From Syngnathus acus (lineage: Eukaryota; Chordata; Actinopteri; Syngnathiformes; Syngnathidae): 64,000 nucleotides of DNA. Under the pieces are notes generated by a model. The model was given only the letters and a program-made list of their open reading frames with translations, ran no database searches and had not been told where the DNA came from. Of this stretch, positions 30,801 to 52,100 are shown piece by piece; within the stretch, counting starts at the first letter, position 1; every line of letters starts with the position of its first letter. Location: positions 11,945,693 to 12,009,692 of the forward strand of contig NC_051088.1 of NCBI RefSeq assembly GCF_901709675.1, given 5' to 3'. The position numbers were made by a program, and so were the translations under genes.

Positions 30801-33800
30801 TTACACGAAGGCAAACCAAGTCAGCCGACAATAACTAATGTGGAGATGTTCTCCTTTTGGGTCCACACTGGGCCGAGTTTTGACATCAAATAAATCCGTT
30901 TTCATACTATAATGCTGGATGTGTACCTGCAGGTCTGGCCTGACTAGAGAGGAATCCCTGAAGCTCACGATGGGTGATGCGAGCGAAGTGGCAACAAGTG
31001 TCCTGGACAGTGACAGTGTCTCTGTGGTGTCAACCGGTGCGCCTAAGAGACGCAGTGTGGGTCGGCGAAGGAGAGATGGTCGGATGAGGAGACGCACTCG
31101 GGCCGATCTGCGTCGCCGGGCCCGTCGGACCCTCTGCAAAACCAGCTCTCCAGTGCTGCAGTCTGCTGAAGCTGCTGAAGACGTTGCTTCTCTGGAAACC
31201 TCCACTGTCTCCATTGGTTCTCCCATGTCAGAAAGCACAGTTATTCAAGGTGAGGTGGTGCTGCAGGCTGAATGCGACGAGGAGCTTCCACCGGACCACG
31301 TCTCCGTTGAGCCAAAGAGCCCCATACCTGAACCGGTCCTACTGCCAGCCCCCACTCCAACTCCAATTCCCAGCCCAGAGTCCACCAGCGATGACAAAGA
31401 ACCAAGCATTTCAGGCTGTCTGCTGCCCGAAGAGGTTGCACCTGTATTAGCTTCCACCTCATCCCCGTCTTCATCCTCTTCTTCCTCTGATTCATCACCT
31501 TCGTCCTCGCCTTCCTCAGCTTCTGATCAACAGGGAGCATTTACCACTGGCTTGGACTCTTCGTCATCCTCCTCAGTGTCATCTGGTGCCGCAATCACTA
31601 CGGATCACCTGGATGACACTGCGTCCGCGGTCACCTCAGTCACCGGGGGAACCGCCACCAGCAGCCGTGAAAGCAGCCCCTCTGATAGCCCGGCAGGCAC
31701 CCCTGCACCCAGCACCCAGCACAAGGAACAGAAACGAAGGCCCGATGAGACGCGAGCGTTCTCCAGCTTCCCCGAAAAGAGGCCACGGTTGAATGACCAG
31801 CAGTCCTTTCGTACCACAATTGACAGGGTCCATTCAGAGAAACCGCAGCCGACAACAGAGGAACCCAAGGTGCCTCCAATCAGGGTAAGGGCCTGCTCTA
31901 TAGTCGTTAAAACCTGTAACTGTATGTGCAATGTCATACTTACTTGGATTTTTTCTTTGCCACAGATTCAACTGTCCAGAATCAAACCGCCCTGGATCAA
32001 AGGGCACCCCACCTACCAGATCTGCCCCCGCATCGTGCCCCCTGGAGAGGCCTCGCGGAGGTCGGGGACGGGGGGCGCGCGGACGCTCGCAGACATCAAA
32101 GCCCGCGCCCAGCAAGCCCGCGCCCAGCGGGAAGCCGCTGCTGCTGTTGCAGCCTCTGCCGACGGGCCAGGGCCGAACAGGGTCCGGCTGCGGCCTGCTG
32201 CTGGGTTACCGGATAGCAACAGTGGACAGAGAGCACAAGAACATCCAGGACCGATTGAGCCAGGAGGAGGAGGTGGCGGGACACAGGAACACGGAAAGAC
32301 TTCTGAAACGAATCCATCTGGAGCACAGCTACAGCATCCCAATGTAGAAGGCAAAGCCCAGCCATCCCCGCCTGCTACCTCAACCACTGTGTTCTCGGAG
32401 CACCCGCAGACAACGAGCCCCTCTCAAAAAGGGGTGGGAAGGCTTCCTGTGGCCGAGGAAGGATTTATTCCAAAATCATCCGGTATTCAAACCCCTTCTG
32501 ACAGACCTGCGGTCCAAGCAACTAACGAGACTGACACGGCGGCAAATTACGTAATGTCTTCTCGCGAAAGGCAAAACAAGATTACTGTGTCTGCTACTTC
32601 CCCTTCAGAGAGGCTTGAACCAGTGAGGGACATTAGGCCACTCGCGCCAACCTCCATCCCTGATTCCCTTCCCAGGTTTGGGGCTCAGGGTGTGGTTGTT
32701 CAGAAGCTGGTCAAATCCGTGATGCCCGTGGAGGTTGAGCATGAGAAAGAGAGAGGCCTTGGTGGTGTAATTCAACGTGTTTCCCTTCACGAGGATTCCC
32801 AGGACACTGACACTGACTCGGCCATAACACACCAAGCAGAAGCGTCATCTCCTCGTGTGGACTCCTCTGGCAGGGATGATGACGCTGGGATGCATAGTGA
32901 TTCCACAGAAACCGCTTCAGACTGTGAGAATGAGAGCCACCTGGATGAGCAGCAGCCCGACCAAGATTGGTGTTCCCAGATGAGAGGCTACCGAAAGGTC
33001 GTTTGTAGCCCTTCTCTGAACCACCAGCCGGTCATCCAAGCGCACGAGTCCGCTTGCCACGGTCAAACGGTCATTCAGCCTTGCTTTCCCAACGGTGTGA
33101 CTCATGCTCCACAGAGCCGGACCTTTTCTCAAGATCGACGGTCTCACAACAACGTTGTTGTCAAAGTCGAACCTGTGGATGATTGCCGGAACACCAGACA
33201 GTGTTCTACGGAAGAAGAGTATAATGGACGTAGTAAGCCCTCTACCTATCCTTTGAGTATTTCTGGAACCTCCAAGAAAGTGTCCACTTCCACTAGACCA
33301 GTGTCCAGTGTGGAAGCCAACAACCCTCTAGTGACACAGCTTCTACAGGGTAGCCTTCCCCTTGATAAAGTCTTACCCCCACACTGTGCCGACAGGCTGG
33401 AAATCAGCCGACCCGCAGGACCCCAGCGAAGACCCTACAACAGGGCCGAGGCGGCAGTCCAATTACCTAACTCGGAAGGAAGCGTAGCTCCTCAAGTCAA
33501 GTCCCAGAAAAGCTACCCTGTATCGTGTTTAATGGAGACCCCAACTACACCACAGTATCAACCTCAGCAGGCATCCGGGGCCATCCCGGTCATCACCTCG
33601 CCGCCGTTCACCACGTCCAGCTCTAATCATAGTGTTGGGATGGTAGTTATTAAAGAGTCTACTGTCCACCAGCCCTCACAAGGAGCTATACCAAACAGGA
33701 GTCAGTCTGCTCACAGGACCATACTGAATGGCCCATCGCCAACTCACGCAGACCCTTGTCCCACGGAAGTTGTGCCTAGTCTCAAAATCAATTGGCGATC

Positions 33801-34392
33801 CCCTCAGTCACAGATTCCCCTTGCCAACCACCAAGAGCCAGCCCCTGCTCCCAATGTAAAGACTGAAGTTGGTTCAAAGCCCTCTTGCCAGGCAATTGCT
33901 AAAGCATCCGTTGTTGTCACCAAGAAAGAGCCGCTGAGTTCTATGGATGGATACCCGAGTGGAGGAGCGATGGAGGGACTCATTAATATGGAAATGAATT
34001 TGTCCCGGATGGCCAAAAATGAGCTCAGCAAAGCTCCGTACTCCAGTTATCACTCGTCGTCCTCCTCCCTCCCCTTCCAGCTCTACGGGAAAATCTCCAA
34101 GCAGGGCGGGGGTCTCGGTGGCGTCAGCTACACCGCCAACGTATCTGTGATGGACAATAGCAGCTTTTCCCGAAACATGACTGACGGCGTGCTGCAGCTG
34201 CGGCCTCGTTTGGCCACCAGCCAGGCCACGCTCAGCATCCAGACCTTTACTGACAGTACGGCCGAGGAGGTGTCGCTTAAGTGCTCCTGTCGCCTCAAAG
34301 CCATGATCATGTGCCAAGGCTGCGGGGCCTTCTGCCACGATGATTGCATTGGGCCCTCCAAGCTCTGTGTGTCTTGTTTGGTGGTGAGATAA
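24890..34392 (+). CDS. asxl1: asxl1, Additional sex combs-like 1 (complete coding region)
   Basis: Chromatin scaffold that activates the BAP1 H2A deubiquitinase. Exons: 24890-24946, 26575-26657, 26867-26869 (3 nt), 27457-27574, 28777-28954, 29080-29246, 29418-29502, 29758-29924, 30169-30265, 30468-30573, 30933-31884, 31966-34392; sum 4440 nt, 1479 aa. Visible: N-terminal HARE-HTH domain ([20 protein letters not shown]); motif [21 protein letters not shown] region ([36 protein letters not shown]) at about residues 235-355; serine-rich middle; a stretch [20 protein letters not shown] typical of ASXL1; C-terminal PHD-like finger ([20 protein letters not shown]) ending CLVVR. The plagl2-type neighbour supports asxl1 over asxl2/3. 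Intron 11 is 81 nt and stop-free, so simple ORF calling merges the last two exons. Tail-to-tail with myt1. Confidence 0.97.
26665..26690. repeat. CA microsatellite directly after asxl1 exon 2
   Basis: The CA-rich tract starts 8 nt past the donor of exon 2 (GCG|GTCAGA). Confidence 0.85.
26867..26869 (+). other. asxl1: asxl1 3-nt microexon (AAG)
   Basis: Exon 2 ends ATG CG and exon 4 starts T GGT ACA. Joining needs bases that give Arg-Ser. The triplet AAG, bounded by CTGAGCAG| and |GTATGT, gives CGA AGT and the family sequence [11 protein letters not shown]. Exon 2 is 83 nt, so the microexon falls at coding positions 141-143, where I recall a 3-nt exon in human ASXL1. Confidence 0.85.
27173..27340 (+). 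mobile_element. Tc1/mariner-like terminal fragment
   Basis: It begins TACAGTCATGGCCAAAAATC and continues GTCAGATAATGCGCCACTTC, a terminus I recall from fish Tc1-like elements. It lies in asxl1 intron 3. The right boundary is a guess and no transposase is visible. Confidence 0.55.
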
Positions 34393-36444
34393 TATGTTGA
34401 AGAGCTGCCGTTACCAAGTCAAATCCACACAGGAGTGGACAGACAGGCAAGAGTTGCCTTGTAAATTATAACTGGGCTGTTTGTTTTTGTTGCACATTTT
34501 CAGATTTCCTCTTTAGCTGTAATTATATATTATTGATATTCTTTTTATTGACTCTTATTATTTTGAGGCATGGTTGGTTATTTGCTAACGTTTCGGTTAT
34601 CACGCCTCAAAATCATTTACCTCATCTTGTTCCACCAGTCATTATTAGGTGGCCATTGTTTTTTGTTTCATGTTGTCTGCGCAAAGAAATATTTTTTTAA
34701 CCATTAAAGGAGTAAACAACAGTATTATGTTTCCATCATTTCAAGTTGTCTAGATTGTATAGTGCCTGGGGAACCTCTACAATGCTGAATGCTGAGTCCA
34801 TCTGACTCTTGCCTCAGTGTTCTACTCTTGTCCGGTAGGGGGCAGTGATGCGCATTACGGGGAACTGATACAGAAACCTAACCCAGCATGAAGAAAATAG
34901 CTATCCATGTTGATAGTTGTCAGGCTCCCCAGACACTCAACAATTTGTACCAGCAATTAAAAATGAATTTCCCCATAATATGTAACCAGCTAAAAATTTT
35001 ACGTTTCAGAGACACCGTCCAAAATGTTGCTCAACGTTTATTTGAAGAACTAGCAAAGAGAATCCACACAGTCATCATCACACATTGACAAAACTAAATA
35101 AATATTCACCGTCACTTTGTTTCACACATCACTTTGTTCATCGACATATCTGTGCACTTCAATATTCTCAGTGAATTGCAAAATACGCAACACATGTATA
35201 GTTGTCAAAATCATAAAAACAAGCACCAATAAATAAATTAATAAACAAAAGTCATCAGTAAATTATTTCAAAACTTTCATATACAAAATGTTCGCATTTC
35301 CTGTAAAAAGATTGCAGTTTTAAATAAATAACTTTATAAAACCATTCATAGGATATCTTAAAATATTTCCTTTGTTCATCAGTGCAGAGAAAAGTGTTTC
35401 CTATCATGTTTACTTGAGTTTAGTCTCCTGGTTTCAAATCTTCTCAAGTAACACGTTAAAAATAAATAGTGAATAAATAGTTAAAGACCCTGTAAAGTGA
35501 AATTAGCAATTTGTTTCTAAATACATGATACTTGCTTGGTTAATTAATAAAAATGTGCAAAACTCAACTGTAGTACTTTGAAAAAAGTTGTATAGAGTGG
35601 AGTTGACCTTCACCCACTATATATACATAAAAATGTCATGCCTTTGCTACTTTTCGCAATTACTAGTTATTTGATTTAATTCTACCACTACAGCTTGCTG
35701 TATTTGATGAACTACTAACTTTCCCTTAAGTGTCTTGTTAAGTGTTCCTATACCAAGGCCCACGGTGTCCCGTTTGACCACGAGCTAGTTGATCGCTAGC
35801 ACCTCTCGGTGTAGCGTGGAAAAGCTTCGTGATGACCAGGTGGGATATTTTCCAAACATGTGTAGGCATTAAAACGATGGAGGACGTATAAATATATTTG
35901 AGCGACAACGAACATGAATACAACCACATCTGAGACCTGAGAAGGGCTGGGTTGTTCATGATTTCGATTTTACTTTGTATTTTTTTCCCATTAAAATTCA
36001 ACAGGTTTTTAAGCTGTCAAATTTCTGACATTAGTTTCACTTTACGGGGACTTTAATAAATAATAGACAAACATGATAATACGCGCAACATGAATAAATA
36101 TTCCATAATGAACCCAACAATTGCAAATGACAAATAGTTACACAGCAATAGTACCAATCAATATAGAAAAGACTAGTCCAGCAGGTGGAACGTCACTATG
36201 ATCTTACAGAATACTACTAACATTATCGAGCGGACGTCGGATATGTTCTGCTACACACTTCAGTGTCATCACCTCGCAGTTTGACTGCAGTGTGTCATCA
36301 TCCTCTGGTGTGTTCCCACTCTCATTGTCCTAAAGCAACATGCAAACAGGAGAAGTATACACAAGAACAAAGAAATATACAAAGAACAGATGGCAATGAG
36401 AAGATTCCTTCACTAACTATCTCTGGAGGACTTTTTGGGATCTC
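34393..36444. other. asxl1 3' UTR and myt1 3' UTR region
   Basis: Tail-to-tail gap. After the asxl1 stop an ATTAAA lies near 34703-34708, a plausible end. Minus-strand AATAAA-type signals occur repeatedly to the right and would serve myt1. AT-rich; no gene or clear repeat seen. Confidence 0.5.
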
Positions 36445-45102
<8,658 letters not shown>

Positions 45103-45247
45103 CTGGACAAGAGAAGGACATTAGTGGTACACAAGTGTTGCATCCTTTACCACATTCTACATAAACTTCAAATTCAATGAACGCTAATGTACTTAAAATG
45201 TAACAACTCCAACAAATGCTTATCAATTGTTCCAAACGTATTGCTGT

Positions 45248-45303
45248 ACACACACACGCACGCACACACACACACAATCACACACACACACCCACGCACA
45301 CAC
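45248..45303. repeat. CA microsatellite with interruptions
   Basis: (CA)n broken by GC and TC units, about 145 bp upstream of the myt1 start codon on the minus strand, so probably in its first intron. Confidence 0.9.
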
Positions 45304-45769
45304 GACAGAGTTCGATCCTGAGCCATTGTGATAATGTCAAAGTTTCCTAAACAAGATACTGAAAACCCTGGTTGCTCCCGATATTGTTTTTTTTAACTGT
45401 CCATAACAAGTTAGTTGCCAAAACAAGTCACTTAAAACATGTATATTGTGCATAATCATATTGAACATTTAATGTGGGTCACTAAAATTACAGTCCACCC
45501 TGTCATTATGGGGTAACTGTTCCTTTAAAAAAAAAAAAAAAAAAAACCCCAGATGTTTTTAGTGACATTATGTTGTTTTTCTTCATCGAAAGCCCAAACC
45601 AGCGTGGATGGTTCCAAGATGAATTTTTACAAATGTTTTGTAATTGTCATTATTTGTGGAGATGATATATTTCCGAACCAATGAAGTCACCGATGGTGAA
45701 TTGCCTGACTTTTATGCATTCACAGTTCGTTCAATTCCAACTCAGTGATGTTGCAAATGTGAGTGTGAA

Positions 45770-45868
45770 AGCGCTGCAGTCTGCATTTTGCCTGAAGTCA
45801 GCTGGGATAGGTTCCAGCTTCCCCTGACCCTGATCAAGAAGCGGTACAGAAAATGGATGGATGGATTT
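45770..45868 (+). mobile_element. End of the abundant teleost L2-like repeat
   Basis: Reads GAAGTCAGCTGGGATAGGTT, then CCAGCTTCCCCTGACCCTGA and the tail AAAATGGATGGATGGAT. Opposite orientation to 60686-61000. Class from memory. Confidence 0.75.
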
Positions 45869-48129
45869 CAGAACCGCTAAGGTCGACTAAAGTGATTGCT
45901 CACAAGCTCGACTATCTATGTTGAACTTTTGCACAGCTTTACTGCGCACACAGAGGCGTCGCACCCACGGGGGTTGTGGGTGGTTCAATACACACTTTTC
46001 CTAGCGAAAGGATTCAACACCCACACATTTCCTCAACTCGAGCCGGACAAACGTCCCCCACACTTTTCCACGGATAGCTTCACCTCTAAATGCATTTAAA
46101 ACGTGTAAAATACACATTTGTATTCGACAAGAACAGGAGTTTTGAGAATGTTAATCTCTGATCATCCATCAAGTATTAGTATGTCAAACTGCAATCGTGC
46201 TTGACTCACTCTACATTCACACCGTCATGCGATAAGATTGAATTACATGCGGAGTGCTTCTTGATCATCTGGATGTGCGCACAGCACTCATGAGAATCCG
46301 ACATTTTCAAACAGGGCTTAAAAAGTGCCTTCCAGCTTGAAAGTGAATAGCAGTGAAGGGGCTGCATCCTTTTCAAGCATTCCTACGATTTTCCACTCAA
46401 AAGTCACAATCCAAATTTGACTTTGGCCGACAGAAATGGGTTGCTCAGCTACAAACAGGCCCGTCTCCTAAACGAGCTATTTCCTGTTGTTATTTACGTC
46501 AGAGAAAAAAAAGGCCAAACCATTGCGGACCTACGTGTTCCGTGACAAACTATTAACTCGACTGGCTTTTGGCACGTAGTCGCCATTGTTGCCGCTGCAT
46601 AACCATCAGCGGCAATAAATGTCGTTCGAAAAGCATCCTCGCGCGACCTCATGATTCGTCAGTCGCGTTGAAAAGTGGGTCGCCCGACACCACGTTTGTC
46701 GTCCACGCTTAATGTAAAAGAACCGCTGGGAAGCCGAACCGGGCCTTCGGAAACGCAGCCAAATAGTGCGCTCCGTGCTTGGTCTTTGTCAGAGAGAGAA
46801 ATAAAGCCTTACCTTAGGTTGAGACTAATGCCCTCCCCTCCCCCTCCTCGTCGACATCGCCAGCTTCGTGTAGCGATGTTTAATAAAGCGCTCGAGCGTG
46901 TCTTTACAACTTGGCCTCCATCTCTCAGCCAGCCCGGCAAGTAAAGACCCGATCGCTCGGACCAACTCAGCACCTTGGAGAGAAATCACTTGGGTGGACA
47001 GTTCGAGTTCAACCTTCAGTACCATGGACAGAAATTTGTCTGCAACGCCCCCCTGCGAGCGAAAGGGAACTGCGGCCCAAACACATGGAACCCATTTAAA
47101 TCCCGTGACAGCTACTACATTTACAAAATAAGTGGTTTTGAAAATTAAAGATGACTGGATGGATAGTATTTGTAGCAAAAGAAAAAAGGTTATTTGGTAA
47201 AATCACAAAAATATATTTGACGCCATTGTATCGCCAAGAAATAAAACAAGGCAACAACAATTCCTTAATCATTAGCGCGGTGCAAACGTGACTTTTGCGG
47301 TTGTTTTTGTTTTGCGCCACTGACATATAATCATTTTCATGTTCATCCGTAATTTCTTAATAAGGAGGCGTTTGAAATATGCTTTGACAAAGACAAGTAG
47401 TCATATTTAAAAATATGACATACAAACTACACTGCAGTTTATTTTATTGCTCTAAACTTCTGTTAAAGTGCATCACAACTTAATGACAATAAGAAAATGT
47501 GGATTTTTGGCTGACAAATTTTAAGAACAAGGAGGGTGACAACTGCCTTACACTAGAATGATTGTCTGAGAATAGTTTGGTTGAGAGAGAAAAAAACAGA
47601 CGTTCATTAATATGCATAGCTTTAATAGTAGAAATACAAAAGCCAGTGATAAAACCAAATAATTTTAAAAACAGACGTTTATTAATATGCATACATTTAA
47701 TAGTAGTAGCAATAGAAAAGGCAGTGATAAAAACAAATAATGTTAAGGTTACCTTTTTCACATGTAACTAAAATCCAAGTAACTTCAACATGGACACTAT
47801 ATAACATTTGAATATATCACATATGAATAAATAAAGACAAACATTTGCTTACAACAGAGCAGATCCATATTCAACACGGTATTAATAATAATTATTTTCA
47901 ATGCATTTTGAAATGAATGTTTGATTCGAAATAATCAGGACATGTAGTGTGTGCTAACAATCATAATTCCAAATATGTATGCAAACATTAGTTCCTTGAC
48001 TGCATCTTTTCGGACTTCCATCTCATCTTGGCAAAAAGTATAGACTCAACACAGTCTACATCATCTAGATCACGGCTAGTCCGTGATCCTAGACAGAGAA
48101 TACATATATCTGCCAGCAACTGACAAAAA

Positions 48130-51100
48130 TCACAGGATTAAACGGTAGAAAATCCAGGAGACAAATACAACCCAGTGGCTTGCCCAATTAAGTTCTGACC
48201 ACCTCTGAATGGTGTGGATGGCTGCGTAACCCTGCAGAGATGCAATAAACAAGCATATAGTATTGACATAGTAAAAACACCATAATTCCAAATGGTCTAA
48301 AAACAAAACTGCATTTTCATTTGAAGTCAACAATAGTTTCAAATAAGTCAGCTCATAATAATAAATAAATAAATCAGTACGGGTAAAAAATATTTTCATT
48401 GTCTTTAGAGCCAACTCACATCCAAAAAATGACTTGCTGTCGACTGAAAGTGACATCACAGTGCACAGGGGCTCGGCTTGCAAACGTCACATGACCAAAC
48501 ATAATGTCTACAATTTTTGATTCTTTGAGTATTTGGATGAAAGCATGTCAAATACACCCAAAAACAGTTTTAAATTGTGGGACACTAATTTGTCACCTTA
48601 ATATTAGGCTTGTAAAATATATATATATATCATGCTTTATCTCTGAGTTATTTTTACCTCTTCCACTTCCTCTTCAACACCCGGATCAAACATGGAGCCC
48701 AAGTAGGTGAGGTGGAAGATAGCCAAGAAACTGAAAACTAGGTTGAGCAGCATCACCCAATACCCCTGCAAAATAAAATGAATTAGACAAAACAAACATC
48801 ATAATTCTTGTAATGGATTTTGGTAAGCGGTGCAGATGAACAACCAAATGAACAAAAATGTATTTTGTGTGAATGCCAATACTGTGTATACAATATGTGA
48901 AAGTTACAAAGGCAGTGTACCTTCTTATGTTGATGGCTGCAGTCAGAGGGGCAAGGTCTGGACAGGACACAGGCACTGAAGATGGCAGCGAGCCTCTTTC
49001 TCAGGACTGAGACGAAGAAAGAAATATACATGCAGACCGTGTCACGTATGTCATCTGTGCTTGGAGATGCAAGTGTTTGTTTATATGAGAGGGTGGACAA
49101 GTGTGTAATTCACAGATATAAATGTTCTGTTAGCCATGCATGCTATTTACTTGCTAATAGTAGAACGGCCACAAGTGGGCGCTCTAAGTATACGTGACTA
49201 GTATTTGCAGCTTTTGTTAGAAGCCAATACATTAAAATAAAGTTTGTATTAGAACATTCCAACAGGTAAGACAAGATAATACTCATACCGTGTTCAACAT
49301 ATGTGATGAAGCCTAAAGAGAGCAGCACGGCTCCTAGGTGGAAACTCAAACCCTGAGGACACACAAACTGCATGTTTAGCTCTGGAAATGAGTAGAGTTG
49401 CTTTTCACCGTGACAAGACAGCCAAACAATTGGAGAAGATCGAAAGAAAAGATACAGCGATGGCTTTCAAGTTCAATTTGTTTCAAAACACTTGGATGTC
49501 AAAACATATTTTCTCAATATTGATATCAGATTGACACCCCTAATTTTTAAATAAGAGAAATTGCATTCTACTTTATTGTATTTTTGAAAAAAACAATAAT
49601 GATTCATTGATTAACGGTACATAAAAGCATGACTTTTTCCAGAAATGGTTAAACTGCCCAATCATTATTTCAAGTGACCTGTACTCACATGTAGTAGAGC
49701 GCTGGCTGTGTATGTGACCAAGATGGCTGGAAAAGTTCCAAGTTTCATGGCATTTTTGAAGATATCTGAACACAAGAACACAAAGTGATGCTATATGTGG
49801 ACTACACCATCTGCATGTTTATATGAAGGGCTTGAATATTGATTATTGTGATGTTGAGTGTTCACGCCCTGTTGAACGTTCACACAAATTACAAGCGATA
49901 GGTTTTGACAATTTGAATGACACACCTTTGTTAAAGGAGCAGACTTACAAATTTTAAGCCACTGTGACATGGGAATATTCCAGGAAGTCACTACCATAAC
50001 CATGGAGCGAGGCATTTCCACATTCAGGGGTTTGACCACTTCCATTTCCCTGTGTAAGTATAGTACAAAATTATGAAGACAAATTTGAACAGGTTTTGTA
50101 CTTTAAACATTTCTACATCTCATCCACACCATGTTATGTACTGTGCACTTTCTCCACAAAATGAATCCTCTCTCTAAAACTGCTTTCATTTCAACAGCCT
50201 CCACCAACTTTGCCTTGTCTATGTTACTCACCACCTGATGTTGTCTTTTTCCTCAATGTGGCCAGCACCTGCCAGCATGCTGGTGCTTTCGCTGAGGTGC
50301 CCCACAAAGTAGTTACTGAAGTGGAATGACAATGCATTCTCATAGGCACTTTGCCACCTACATAACACAAAATAGTTTACTTAAAAAGAAACTCACAAGT
50401 GTTCCTGGAAGCTTCCCAAGACTCGAAAACGCTTTATAGGATCATTTCTACCAAGCAACAAACAATGGATGATGTCCTTTTTGTAGCTACTGTACTATAT
50501 ATGGACTATAGAGACCTAAATTGGCTCCTATAGTATCATTCAATACACTACGACCAATACAGCTAGTGCATGTTTTCTGTCGTGGGTAAATATAAAAAAA
50601 TATATGAACAACAAATGTCCTCACTTGTGAATGACAGCATTTCCACTGATAGGGATGAAGAAAAGGAACAGGTATGGTGCAATGCAAGAGGACACCAGCA
50701 GACACATTTGACTCTTTAAGAGGCTGAGGAAGGAACAGCGCAGCCATAACCAGCTCTGAGGAAAGGAATGTTTTAAAAACTTGAAAGGACAACAAATAAT
50801 CACAGAACCACTAAGAACTTCTCACCAGTTGCCTGCCAACAATAGCAGTCTTGTATGTTGAAAAGCTGATCCAAGGCCCGAAGACGACGTTGCCCACAAA
50901 GAGAACATAGCCAAGAAACTCAGTTGGCGTGGGCAAAGCGCTGACTGCTCCTCTGTCCAGGTCAAAGGCCAGAGAAATGGCTTTCATGGCCACCACCATC
51001 TGACTGCCTCTCAAACAAACACAAAATCACAATTTAATCAAGATGGAAGACATTTCAAGCTTCAAAAATGTTTTTTGTATAAACAACTAAATTCCAAGTT

Positions 51101-52100
51101 CCACGTGCTGTCTACTATTCCCCCATGAATCTTCCCATAAGGATTATTCAAACCTATTTCGGGGTCTCTATTTTGGGACATGCCACAACCTCCACAAAAA
51201 TTGGAACTCTTTTAAGACCTTTTTGCATAGTTGAATAACAAACACATTTGGCGGCGGTATGAAGAGTAAAACATTTACCTCTGATCTTATGCCAGGTTAC
51301 CGTGTCAATTAAATGCAACTCTCTGAAAAAAGAAAAACAATGCTACTTTTAAATCTACTGCATAACAAAACCAAACAAAGCATTAGAACCAAGAAAGAAA
51401 TAGCCGAAATTCCAATGATGTTGGGATGTTGCATAAAACAGATAAAAACAAACAACAATGATTCGCAAATACTTTTCAACCTATATTCAATTCAAGCAGC
51501 AATATCTGGATGCTGTCTGAGATATCCTAATTTAACAGTGTTTATTGTGACAGAACCGTACTCCATCACATCCACTCTTTGGTCTACCTAAATAAGGAAA
51601 TCAGAAACAGCAACCCCAACTAAGTACATATACATTTCCAAAATGTTTTCTTACCCAATGAGGAGGTAAATGAGAATGGCAGCGGAAAGGAAGAGGCCTT
51701 TGTTGCTGGAGTGTCGAACAAGAAGAAGAATGAGGTAGCAAAGCAGACTGAGTAGTAGCACCCACAGCATTTGCAGGTTAAAAAAGAGGAAAAGGCTGAA
51801 GATCCCCGCAAACATCGACACAACATGATTCACAGAGGACACGCCTCCTGAGAAAGATACAAAGGAGAGCATTTAGGATTACAATTCATGTGGACATTGG
51901 TTTGTTGTTTATAAGGCTAACTTCTAAATTGCCGATTGTAATTAATCGGGGAGGAGATGCTTACCCAACCTGAACAGCAGCCTAGTGAGAAGACAAATGA
52001 GCAGAAGCCTCCAGATTTGTTCAAAACCCTGCTGGAGTGTGCTGACTCCACAACTTTCGGCCAGCTCTATCAACACCAGGAGCCTGTCGAACATGTCCAT
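48130..52100 (-). CDS. porcn: porcn, protein-serine O-palmitoleoyltransferase porcupine (complete)
   Basis: ER multi-pass MBOAT enzyme that attaches palmitoleate to Wnt proteins. Twelve coding exons: 51965-52100, 51655-51847, 51279-51322, 50826-51007, 50625-50755, 50232-50357, 49949-50049, 49689-49765, 49289-49352, 48921-49006, 48658-48765, 48130-48231; sum 1350 nt, 449 aa (human about 450-461 by isoform). Marks: [20 protein letters not shown] at the N-terminus, [51 protein letters not shown], the conserved Asn in TSWNIPMS (N295) and the catalytic His in SALLHG (H330, last codon of exon 8), the cysteine-rich [10 protein letters not shown] loop, and C-terminus [18 protein letters not shown]. 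The ATG follows a likely acceptor (TTTGTGCAG|), so a 5' non-coding exon is expected. Head-to-head with suv39h1. Confidence 0.97.
48429..48465. mobile_element. Fragment of the palindromic transposon family
   Basis: TGACTTGCTGTCGACTGAAA followed by GTGACATCACAGTG matches one core arm of the elements at 18606-19021 and 38765-39213. It lies in the last porcn intron. No partner arm nearby. Confidence 0.65.

Larger units (their letters stand above)
45103..48129. other. myt1 5' region and porcn downstream region
   Basis: Contains a CA repeat (45248-45303), an L2-like repeat end (45770-45868) and a GC-richer, CpG-containing stretch around 46560-47100. On the minus strand a good donor (CCTAAG|GTAAGG) lies at 46813, so a myt1 non-coding first exon is plausible about there. 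47100-48129 is AT-rich and should hold the porcn 3' UTR at its right end. A sequence starting AAAAACAGACGTT and continuing TTAATATGCATA occurs twice, near 47591 and 47667. Confidence 0.5.

Noticed and set aside
30919-34392. Single 1157-aa asxl1 reading frame
   Set aside because: It runs through a real 81-nt GT/AG intron and begins 14 nt before a true acceptor; the spliced two-exon model matches the family.
46353-47131. Several overlapping short open frames in the GC-richer region upstream of myt1
   Set aside because: Arise from CpG-rich composition; none has a homologue I recognise. Treated as promoter/5' UTR.
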